From Cryptomeria japonica (Eukaryota; Streptophyta; Pinopsida; Cupressales; Cupressaceae), in the NCBI RefSeq assembly GCF_030272615.1, contig NC_081414.1, positions 341,794,717 to 341,858,716 on the forward strand: DNA of 64,000 nucleotides, written 5' to 3'. Below, one piece after another: positions 47,990-58,339 of this stretch; within the stretch, counting starts at the first letter, position 1; each line of letters begins with the position of its first letter. A program made the position numbers and the translations under genes. The notes beneath the pieces are model-generated. The model had not been told where the DNA came from. It saw nothing but the letters and a program-made list of their open reading frames with translations, and made no database searches.

Positions 47990-48910
47990 ATGTCTACATT
48001 AATTCCAGAAATCAAATTAAATAGTTCTAATTATCATTCATGGAAAACACATATTTCTTTTATTTTTCATTTCAAGCATCTTTTGGATGTTGCAACTGAT
48101 AAAACCTTTGAGCCTGCTACAACTGCTCCTCAAGCCGACCAAGATAGATGGAAGGCTCAAAATGAGGAAGCACTTGGTTTAATTGGTATTTCAATGGTCC
48201 CTGATTTGTATGTTCTAATTGGAAATTGTACAAAAGTGTATGAAGCTTGGGAAATTTTAAAAACAACTTATGATAGTTCAAATGAATCCCGAAAAATTCA
48301 GCTTCAAGATCAACTTGAAGATCTTAGGTATGTAGATTTTAAAACCATGGATGAATTCTTATTAAAGTTTGATTATGTTAATAGTCAATTAACTGGTTTA
48401 GGAGTTACTCTAGCTGATTTACATTTAATTCATCTTATTCTTAAAAAATGTCTTCCTCGTCAATTTCAGTAATTTATTACGAATATTTCATGCTCAACTT
48501 GTTATTCCTAGCTTAGCTACTTAATTAACTTATGATATTTTTCGTAATCTATTACGTCAAGAGGAAGCTAAATTAATTCAATTTGGTACTCTTAAAAGTA
48601 GTGAACATGCTTTTATGTCTAAAAATCAAAATCATAAGATCCAATAATAATAATAATAATCATAATCATAATAATAATCACAAATCTTCTAATTATCAAT
48701 CTCATTCTAAATCCTATCATAACAATTCTCATAATAATAATCATAATAATACATACAATAATCAAAGGAATAATTCTCAAACAAGACCCCATTGCACATA
48801 TTGTGGGAAAGACATATTACTAATAATTGTTTTAAGAAGCAAAATGGTAAAAAGCCCATGAACCAAAATAATCAAAATAATCAACAACATAAACCTCATT
48901 ATAAGAAAGG
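47990..48910 (+). pseudogene. Copia gag, frameshifted
   Basis: ATG 47990 opens a 160-codon frame with gag features: LNSSNYHSWKTHISFIF near the start, VYEAWEILKTTYDSSNESRK, and LEDLRYVDFKTMDEFLLKF. It then breaks near 48470. Homology continues in another frame through IFRNLLRQEEAKLI and a long Asn/His-rich AAT-repeat stretch. The knuckle CTYCGK..HITNNC is split by a one-base loss near 48812. Gag would form the particle. Two or more frame breaks make this copy inactive, although the sequence is otherwise well preserved. Confidence 0.85.
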
Positions 48911-48929
48911 TAATAATAATGGTAATTAA

Positions 48930-51900
48930 TCTCGTCATGCATTTACATGTACTTATAAAATTTCTCAGCCACTTGAGTGGATTATTGATTTTGGTGCATC
49001 TCAGCATGTTACTTCTCATAAAGAATGTTTTGAATCTTTGCATCTTGATACTTCTAATATTCCTATTCAATTAGCTAATAATCATAGTTGCAAAGTTGAA
49101 GCTATTGGTGATGTGAATGTTCCTAATGGGAAATTACATGATGTTCTTTATGTTCCTGAATTAAAATCAAACTTGATTTCAGTTCTTAAACTTTGTCAAG
49201 ATTATAAGATTAACTTTTATAGGGGCATATGTTATATCATTGATCCAAAAACTAATCATGTTATTGCTACTGCTAAAATGGATAGTGGTAACTTATTCAA
49301 GTTCTATGAATTTTCTCCTCCAAAGTATTCTTTGCTTACTATTGTTGATTTTACTATATGGCATGAAAGACTTGGCCATCTCAATTCTGATTATATTTCA
49401 TTGATGCAAAAAGCAAATATGGTTGATGGATTGCCTAGTATTGTTCCTTCTCAAATTCTTTGCAATGGCTGCATGAGTGGTAAAATGCATAGGGAACCCT
49501 TTCCTCATGGTCAATATTGGAGGGCATATACTAAATTGCATCTTGTTCATAGTGATCTCTTGGGTCCCATGGAGAATCCCTCCATCTAAGGTTCAAGGTA
49601 TGCTCTTACCTTTGTTGATGATTTTTCAAGGAGAACATGGATATATTTCCTTCATAGTAAGGATCAGGTGCTTGACGTGTTTACTGAATTTCATATGTTT
49701 GTAGAAAGGCAATCTGGTTCTAAAATTAAGATTCTTCATACTCACAATGGAAGAGAATATGTCAATAATGCATTTAATGCTTATTTGAAATCTTTTGGAA
49801 TTAAACATGAGCTTACCATTCCTTATACACCACAACAAAATGGTGTGGTGGAACAGAAGCATAGGACAATTGTTGAAATGACTAGATGTTTATTGCATGC
49901 AAAAAATATGGATTACAAGTTTTGGGCTGAAACTATGGCTTGTGCAACTTATTTAATTAATAGAACACCTACCAAAGCATTAAAACATAAAACTCCTGAA
50001 GAAGCTTGGTCTAGTAGAAAGCCCAATTTGCAGAATTTAAGAATTTTTGGTTCCATAGCTTATGTTCACAAACCTAAGGAGAAAAAAACAAAATTAGATG
50101 CTAAATCTTCTCCTTTTATTTTTGTTGGTTATGATTAAAATACTAAAGGTTATAGAGTTTACAATCCTATTACTACCAAGGTAAAAGTTGCAAGAGATGT
50201 TTGTATTGCAGAAAAAGGCATTCATGATTGTTCTAAAGTGGAGGATGATGAACTTACTCAAAGCAAAGTTGTGCTTGTGGAGGACCAACCTCCTTCTCTT
50301 AACCCTACTCCTAATGCATCTCTTTCTATTCCTTCTAGTGATAGTGATGATGATAATAATAACTCTACTCCTCATGACTCTTCTTCTAGTGATGAATCCA
50401 TTACTTCTAAAAGAAGACCTAAATGGTTTAAATCTTTAATTCAAGATAGTGATGAATACTTAGCTAGGATGGATAGAATTCAAGCTAGAAGAGTTAATTA
50501 TTGTAATTATGCTTTAATGACTACTATTATGAATTCTAATGATCCTAAAACATTTGATCAAGCTAAAAATCAACCACATTGGCAAAAAGCAATGAAGGAA
50601 GAATATGATACTTTAATTTCTAACCAAGCTTGGGATTTAGTTCCCTTGCCCCATGGTAAAAATCTTGTTTCTTGCAAGTGGCTTTATAAAACCAAATTGA
50701 ATGCTAATAATCAAGTTAGTAAATTTAAAGCTAGATTAGTTGCTAGAGGTTTTTCTCAAATTGAAGGCTTAGATTATACTGAAATTTTTTCTCCTATTGC
50801 TAAAGTGCCTACAATTAAACTTGTGCTTGTTTTAGCTTCTAGAATGAATTGGCCTATTCACCAAATGGATGTTAAAAGCGATTTTATTAATGGTGATTTA
50901 CATGAGGAAATTTATATGTCTCAACCTCCTGGTTTTATTAAAGAAGGTAATGCACACTTAGTTTGTAAATTAAAGAAATCAATTTATGGATTAAAGCAAT
51001 CTCCTAGGGAGTGGTATTCAAAGATCAATGCATTCTTTCTTTCTCAAGGCTTTATTAGAAGTAAAAATAATCCTAACTTATATATTAAACATAGTGAAGA
51101 TGATATTATCATTATTATCTTTTATGTAGATGATTTGATTCTTACTTCAAGTTCCAATACTTTGATTTCTGATATTAAGTTTCAACTTAATAAAAAATTT
51201 CAAATGACTGATTTAGGTCTTTTACATTATTTCTTAGGAATGCAAATTTGGCAAACCTCTAAAGGAATTTTCTTATCTCAAAGTAAATATGCTCAAGATC
51301 TCATAGATAAGTTTAAAATGAATGATGCTCACCATGTTTCAATTCCTATTGAATTAGGCACTAAGTTAATGCTTGATATGCAAACTCCTCTTGTTGATCC
51401 TACTTTGTATAGACAATTAGTTGGAAGTTTGAATTATTTAACTCTTACTAGGCCAGATATTGCTTATAGTACTGGTTTGGTTTCAAGATTCATGTCTAAA
51501 CCTCAACAAACACACTTTAAAGTTGCTAAGAGAATTTTAAGATATATTAAAGGAACTATTAATGTAGGTTTGTTTTATGATGCAAATTCTGATTTTATTT
51601 TAAAAAGTTTTACTGATTCCAATCTAGGTGGAGATCCCAATGATGGGAAATCTACTTGTGGTTATTGTTTTTTTGTTGGTTCAGGAGCAATTTCTTGGAA
51701 TAGTAAAAAGCAACACTCTACCTCTCTTGGATCCATTGAAGCTAAGTACAAAGGATGCACTAATGCTTCCAAAGAAGTCTTGTGGCTTAGAAGACTACTT
51801 GAAGATTTGGGTCTACCTCAACATGAACCAACTCAATTATATTGTGACAACCAAAGTGCCATTGCCTTGGCTAAAAATCCAATTTTCCATGCAAGGACAA

Positions 51901-52100
51901 AACACATTTCTCTCCAACACCACTTTATTAGAGAACAAATTGAAGACAAGCAAGTTTCACTCCTCTATTGCAAGGGGGAAGACCAAGTTGCAGATATTTT
52001 GAACAAGCCACTTTGTAAAGAAAAGTTTCAATTTCATTGTAAAAATCTTGGATTGCATCCCATTGAAGGGTTTGATGTAAACTCCCAAAGTAAAGCTTAA
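48930..52100 (+). pseudogene. Copia pol: protease, integrase, reverse transcriptase, RNase H
   Basis: One plus-strand frame of about 1,057 codons has two premature TAA codons (49587 and 50136). The protease has WIIDFGASQHVTS (DSG is DFG). The integrase zinc finger has HERLGHLN and CNGCMSGK. The core has HSDLLGP, HTHNGREYVN and PQQNGVVEQKHRT, so the first Asp and the Glu of the triad are kept but the second Asp is His. Reverse transcriptase is well conserved (HQMDVKSDFINGDLHEEIYM, YGLKQSPREWY, FYVDDLILTSS). RNase H has FTDSNLGG, SIEAKY, YCDNQSAIALAKNP and VADILNKPL. It ends just before the polypurine tract. Function would be processing, integration and copying; substitutions in protease and integrase sites show it is inactive. 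Confidence 0.92.
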
Positions 52101-52107
52101 GGGGGGG
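52098..52107 (+). other. Copia polypurine tract
   Basis: TAAGGGGGGG abuts the 3' LTR start TGTTAGAATA, a few bases after the pol stop. Confidence 0.85.
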
Positions 52108-52412
52108 TGTTAGAATATTTAATCTTTACTTGGCTTAGGTTTATTTGTATTTAGTTTAGGATATTCCTTTGGAATTGCTACATGTAATTTGTCCTCTAGT
52201 ACATGTGTGAGGACAAGTCATTTATTTTATTTTCCTTTATTAAGGAATGTTAGATTTCCTCCATAAGAGGATGTGGACACATGGGACACACATTTTATGA
52301 ATGGTGGAATTCATAGATTTGGGAGTTACTTTGTAACTCCTCTCCTCATCTCTATTTAAGAGATGTCTCCTCTCTCATTTCTACTTAATGACAATATTGT
52401 AAAGAGCTTCTT

Positions 52413-52453
<41 letters not shown>

Positions 52454-52642
52454 AGGCATTGACTCATTCATAATATCACAAGGGGTTTTTCTTTGCTTTT
52501 CCCCTTTCAAAAGTTCTCATGCCTCCTTCTTCATATTTGGGTGATTGCTCCAAGGTGTTTGCATTTCTCTTGGTAACATTTACTTCATCAATAAAATTAC
52601 TTGGATTTTATTATTCTTTCTTTGCTCTTGTATTTCCTTTCA
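52108..52642 (+). repeat. Copia 3' LTR
   Basis: It pairs with 45715-46261 and has a (CT)n run at about 52412-52448 without the adjoining CA repeat. Confidence 0.9.
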
Positions 52643-53398
52643 ACATGGTGTAAAGGTATTTGGCGAAAACCAAAAAGTTTGATCGCAAAAATTTCTAAGT
52701 GCAATATAGAAGAGAGGTGATCCAGCAAGGTGAGAAGAGTGTATAACTTCTAAGTGAATAGTAGAGTGGTGAAGAGAGTGTGCAGAGATCAGATAGTGTG
52801 AAGAGTAGAGAAAGAATGCAGAGCACCAGCAGAGTGCAAAGCAAGTGTAACTGGTGGTCAAAAAAAGAGCTTCAAATGGATTTGATTAAGCTAAGAGTAG
52901 CTATTATAGCAAATCATTCTCTTTGTTGTTTTCTAATAACTACAACAATAAAATCCCTTAACCCAGTGGAGTTTAACATATCCCTTTGTAAAATCCCTTA
53001 ACTGGGTGACATCTTAATTGATGCTCCTAAGTCCTTTAACAAGGCTACCTCTAACAGGGTAAAGGTTCTAATAGGCCTTGAAGAAAATCCCTTAACCGGG
53101 TGGCACGTGACAACATCTTTGTAATCTCCTAATAGGGATGGCTCCTCACCAGGCATACTCCAGAAGAGTGTAGATTTTGTGAGTTTCTACTCACACCGTG
53201 GTTTTCTCCCATTTGGGTTTCCACGTGATAAAGCTTGGTGTTCATGTGTAATTGATTTTATGTGTGCATGTTTCTTATTAATGTTTCTTATACTGATAAA
53301 TGTTAAGTTTGAGTAGAAACTTTGATTAAGGTTAAATCTGGTAGAACCGGTATAGTGTTGATTCGACCCTCCCCTCTTAGCATCGGTTAGGACCAACA

Positions 53399-54824
53399 TC
53401 ATATGGTGTCCTAAGGGGTCATATGGTGTTGTCAAGGGTCATTTGGGGTCCCAAGGGGCCACACACATGTTAGAACACCATATGACCCCTTAGGACATCA
53501 TATGTCCCCTTAGGTAAACATATTGTCCTAAGGGGTCATATGGTGTCCTAAGGGATAATTTCATGTATTGGGATGTTTAAAGGGGTCATATGGTGTCCTA
53601 AGGGGTCATGTCATGTACTAGGATGTTAAAAGGGGTCATATGGTGTCCTGAGGGGTCATATGGTGTCATTAGGGGTCATATGGGCCCCTAAGGGGCAACA
53701 CATGTGTTAGAATACCATATGACTCCTTAGGACACCATGTGGTCCTAAGGGTTCATATGGTGTCCTAAGGGATCATATGGTATCCTAATAGGTTATGTCA
53801 TGTACTAGTAAGTTAAAATGGATCATATGGTGTCCTAAGGGGTCATATGATGTCTTAAGGAGTCATATGGTGTCCTGAGGGGTCATATGGGTCTTATGGG
53901 GTCATAAGGTGTCCTGAGGGTCATATAGTGTCCTAAGGGGTCATATGGTGTCGTTAGAGGTCATAAGGTTTCCTAAGGGGTCATATGATGTCGTTAGGGG
54001 TCATTGGGGGTCCTAAGGGGCTACAAATGTGTTAGAACACCATATGATTAGGATGCTATATGACCTATTAGGACATCATATGGTCCTTAGGGGTCATATG
54101 GTGTTGTTAGGGGTCATATGGGGTCCTAAGGGGCCAGACATGTGTTAGAAAACCATATGACCCCTTAGGACACCATATGACCCATTAGGACATCATATGA
54201 TCCTAAGGGATCATATGGTGCCGCTAGGGGTCATATGTGATCCTAAGGGGCCACAAATCTATTAGAACACCATATGACCCCTTAGGACACCATATGACCC
54301 ACTACGACATCATTTGGTGTCCTAGGTGATATCACGTACTAGGATATTAAAAGTGGTCATATGATGTCCTAAGGGGTCATATGGCCTTGTTAGGGGACAT
54401 ATGGGGTACTAAGGGGTCATATGGTGTTGTTAGGTGTCATATGGGGTCCTAAAGGGCCATACATGTGTTAAGACACCATATGACCCCTTAGGACATCATA
54501 TTGTCCTAAGGGGTTATATGGTGTCCTAAGGGGTCATGTCGTACATACTAGGATGTTAAAAAGGACCATATGGTGTCCTAAGGAGTCTTATGGGGTCTTG
54601 AACACCATATGACCCCTAACAACATGTGTTAGAACACCATATGACCCCTTAGTACACCATATGACCCCTTAAGACATCATATTGTCCTAAGGGGTCATGT
54701 CATGTACTTGGATGTTAAAAGGGGTCATATGGTGTCTTAAGGGATCATATGGTGTCTTGAGGGGTTATATGGTGTCCTAAAGGGTCATATGGTGTCATTA
54801 GGGGTCATATGGGATCCTAAGGGG
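53399..54824. repeat. Orientation-switching minisatellite, second block
   Basis: The same 20-bp unit and CACATGTGTTAGAACACC spacer as at 42609-44907. The TCATA target duplication at its start shows that the two blocks were one array before the LTR inserted. Confidence 0.92.
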
Positions 54825-56270
54825 AGAGAGAGGTGATGACTTAGAGAGGGGAGGGAGAGAGAAGAGGAGAGAGAGAAGAATAAAGAGAAAGAGAGAGCTA
54901 AGTTGAAATAGAGAGAGGGAAGAGGTAGATAGGTGAAGGAGAGAGAGAAGAAAATAACATATATAAGTTCACAAAGGGAGAAAGAGGGGTAAGCAGGTGG
55001 AGAGGAAAGAATTAGAGATGAGAGAGATATAGAGGTGAGTGATCTAGAGGCTAGAAAGAAAGAGGTGAGAGACCAAGGGTGGAAAGATAGAGGTGAGGCA
55101 GATAGAGGGTGGAGAGAGGTAGGCAATGATATAGAGAGGGAGTGGTAGAGAGGTAAAGATGGAGGGAAGGAGAAAAATATGTATGGAGAGAGAGGTCGGG
55201 AGGGGGAGGTAGTGATGAAGAGAACAAAGAAAGAGTGGAGAGAAACAATAGGAGGATCTAAGAGAGATGGAGGGAAGGATAGATATGGAGATAAGGAGGG
55301 AAGGTGAGAGAGAGAGAGATGGAAAGAGTATAGGAGATACCTAGAGAGGGTAGAGAGAAGAGAGGGAGAGTAATAGGTTTAGAGTTTATGGGAGATAAAG
55401 AGGCAATGAGAGAGATAAGTGAAGGAGAAAGTTAATAAAGGGAGATGGGTAAGATGTGATGGAGAGAGAGAGAGAGGTGGAGAGGAAGGGAGAGAACTAG
55501 ACTGGAGATAAATAGAGAGATGAGATATATAGAGGGTGAGAGAGAGGTTAAATACCTAGATGGGAGAGAGGGGGGAGAGATGGATATAGGGGCATAGAGA
55601 TAGGTCCGTAATGAGACATGGATTGAGAGATGTAGAGGTGGAGAGGGAATGAGGGGGAAACCTAGAAATTTGAGAGAGGGATGGAGAGAAAGCAGGAGGG
55701 ATAGGTGACGACCTAGATAATGGAGAGAGGGAATAGATGAAAGAAAAAAGAGACGAGTAAGAGGGCATGGACGGAGAGGTAGACATGGAGGAAGTCAAAA
55801 ACCTAGGGAATGAGGAGATAGATAGGTTTGGAGAGAGAGAAAAGAGGAAGAGAGTTCATAAATGGATAGGGGTAAGGGGTAAGGGAGAGAAAGGTGGAGA
55901 TAGAGGGAGAGAACTAGAGAGTGAACAATTAGATAGGTGAGAAACCTAGAGGAGAGAGAGGTGGGTAATAATATAGGGAGAGAGAGGTATTGAGGTGAAT
56001 AGGGAGGGAGGGTGAGACCTAGATATGGGGAGAGAGAGGATACAAAGGGATAGGTAGTAACCAAGAGAATGGAGAGGGATGGGAAATAAATAATAAGAGA
56101 ATGAAAGAGAAGAAGAGAAAGGGAAGGAGTCAAGGATATAAATGGGGTTAAAGAAGGAATGAAAGGTAGAGAGGGTGGGATATACCTAGAGAGTGGAGAG
56201 AGAATTGAGAGAGATAAGAGAGTGAGAGAGATAGGTCTAGAGTTTGGGGAAGATAAAGAGAGTGAGATAT
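54825..56270 (-). repeat. GA-rich tract, right side
   Basis: About 1.45 kb of degenerate polypurine sequence, the inverted counterpart of the CT tract at 15141-41840. At its right end the order (read on the minus strand) CTCTATATCTCACTCTC, then TTTATCTTCCCCAAA, matches 15160-15190 base for base. Confidence 0.88.
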
Positions 56271-56821
56271 AGAGATTACTGAAATTTGATTTTTTGAAAT
56301 TTTATATGATCCTCTAAAAACTAGAATCTACATTATAACTCCTATAGAGCTGAAACCACTCTCAAAACATCTTGCCAATATATATATATGGAATATAACT
56401 TAAAGTAGAAGAAAGGAAAAATACATATTGAAATGTGACATACTTAAATGTTATATTTCATGTATATATTCTCCTGCTAGGGTGGGTATAACTTGTGCCC
56501 AAGGTCAAAAATGTGCCAAGTTGAAAAATTGCATAATGAAAGCATTTGGCGCTCCCCAAATGCAAAAAAATGATTTTTCACATTTGGCCAGTGCCAAATT
56601 TGGCACGCGCCAAACGTGAAAATTGAAATTTTTGAATTTGGTGAGTGCCATATTTGGCTCTTGCCAAATAGTTTGCATTGGAGAATACCAACCCTTTGGG
56701 TTGGATTTTCCTTGGGCATCCAACCCAAAGGTTTGGATGACTTTTTCATGCCAATGATGAATTTTTATGAAAAGATAAAAAGTGGCACCTTTTTGGTACC
56801 ACAACTTGGTGCACATACCCC
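56271..56821 (-). repeat. Right inverted-repeat arm of the composite locus
   Basis: The inverted copy of 13810-15140, shorter by about 750 bases. It keeps the palindromic TTTGGCGC/GCGCCAAA cluster (56545-56552, 56607-56614), the paired CCAACCCAAAGG-type blocks, and the terminal GGTACCACAACTTGG..GCACATACCCC. Confidence 0.75.
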
Positions 56822-56951
56822 ATAAGAAAAATAGATTCAATAGGATGATTTACTACCAACATACTATTGGCATAACTGATGGAGATGATGACGAGATGAG
56901 AAGATGATTGGTAAAGTTGATATGATCAAGTATATGATGTCAAGGGGAGAT
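56822..56951 (+). other. Short internal remnant with polypurine tract
   Basis: About 130 bases between the arm end and the next LTR. The last 11 bases, CAAGGGGAGAT, look like a Copia polypurine tract. This suggests that the LTR at 56952 once also served as a 3' LTR. Confidence 0.45.
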
Positions 56952-58262
56952 TGTTGGCTTGATGACATGATGATATAATTGTAATAGGATGTTTGATGAC
57001 TTTATTTATGTTGCCATTGATGGAAACCATGTTTATTTAGTCATCTAGGTCATCTAGACCAACTGGTATAGCCTAACTGATTGTGGAATCAGTTAGACAT
57101 CAAAATTGCTAAGTTGTTTTCAACTGGTAAACAAGAATAGAGTGATGATCAAGTGACTAGTCCAAACGATTGGAGAAGAGCCAGGTTTTGCGGTTCAAAA
57201 TATATGTTCATAACATTGGCTTGAGTCTGTGATTGAAATTGCATCAAGTTTGGTGAACCAGAAAGCACATTTGTAATTGATTGTTAATAACTCTATAAAG
57301 AAGAATGAATACCTGTATCGGATCTTTAACCAGTAATGATTTAAGGTTTGGCGATGGAACTTATCATGATCATAACTTAGTGATGAAGTTTCATAATCTA
57401 TGCATAATTATAAGATGGCATTTGAGCACGTACAAGAATCAGGTTTCTTGGGAAACAACAAAGTGCTTAGTAGAATGAAACAAGGGTTGGAATGCTTATC
57501 AAATCGATGTGCGATGATCATTCAACAATGGGAATCATCTAGAAATTTGTTGTAATGATTTGTAATGTATTTTGGCAAAGTTTTTTTCCATGATAAATGT
57601 AAATTCATTGTATCTTATTGATGTAATTAGGGTTTGTAGCCACCCTAATTAAAAAAGTGTATTTAGGGCTAGTTGGAGAAGAAATTTTCTGTCAGTGATT
57701 TTAGAAGAAGGTATTGTCGAACCAGTTTCAAGTGTCTGCATGTGTGTAGAGAGTTGTGCTAAAAATGATCTATACTAGAAAGCAAGGAAGTGTTGTAATC
57801 AGATCATTTACCCCATTGTTCCCTAACAGTTACAACAATTTAAAATCCCTTAACCGGGTAGATCCTAACATTTCTTATATTGTAAATTCCTTCACTAGGT
57901 GGCTCATTAACTTGAGTTTAAAATCCTCTAACAAGGTTACTCTTAATAGGGTAGAGCTCCTAACAAGGCTAAGGCAAATCCCTTAACCGGGTGACTCTTA
58001 ATAGTGTCTGCTCTTAACCGAGCGCATTCCAAAAGAGTGAAAAACATTTTGTGGGTGCTAATTCCCACCGTGGTTTTTCCTAGATGGGTTTCCACATGAA
58101 AATCATTGTGTTATGGTTTGCATGCTTTGTTGGATGTTTCCTTATATGGTTATATTTCTTGCATGCTTATTGATTTTCAAGTTGGTGAAATTTGTTATCA
58201 AATTTATTAAGTTTTTACTTTCACTGATTCACCCTCCCTCTCAGTTCCTTATAGGTTTATCA
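56952..58262 (+). repeat. 5' LTR of a long-LTR Copia
   Basis: It starts TGTTGGCTTGATGAC and ends TTTATCA just before a Met tRNA primer-site-like sequence. Inside are repeated AAATCCCTTAACCGGGT motifs and CCACCGTGGTTTTTCCTAGA, shared with the solo LTR at 44913-53398. Its 3' partner is outside the window. Confidence 0.8.
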
Positions 58263-58276
58263 ATTAGTATAAGAGG
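58263..58276 (+). other. Degenerate Copia primer binding site
   Basis: ATTAGTATAAGAGG aligns with ATTGGTATCAGAGC with three changes and directly follows the LTR end. Confidence 0.65.
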
Positions 58277-58339
58277 ATAATTCCATTAAGGCGTAACCAC
58301 TTGGGAATGATCTCTAAAGATAACATGGGGGAAGGTTAA

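Larger units (their letters stand above)
45715..52642 (+). mobile_element. Ty1/Copia element nested in the solo LTR
   Basis: LTRs at 45715-46261 and 52108-52642, a Met tRNA primer site and a G-run polypurine tract define a 6.9-kb plus-strand Copia. Flanks share ACA(T); the first bases of the 5' LTR (TG in the 3' copy) appear changed, so the exact duplication is uncertain. The LTRs are nearly identical apart from microsatellite length, making this the youngest full element in the window. Confidence 0.9.
44913..53398. mobile_element. Solo LTR of a long-LTR Copia, split by a nested Copia
   Basis: The left piece 44913-45714 starts TGTTGGCATAACTG and the right piece 52643-53398 ends GGTTAGGACCAACA. 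The 5-bp flank TCATA is present on both sides (44908-44912 and 53399-53403). Together the pieces are about 1.56 kb, with no internal region of their own, so this is a solo LTR left by recombination between LTRs. The right piece has repeated CCCTTAACxGGGT motifs and TTTCCACGTGA, closely matching the LTR at 56952-58262. It lies inside the minisatellite, which continues on both sides. Confidence 0.88.
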
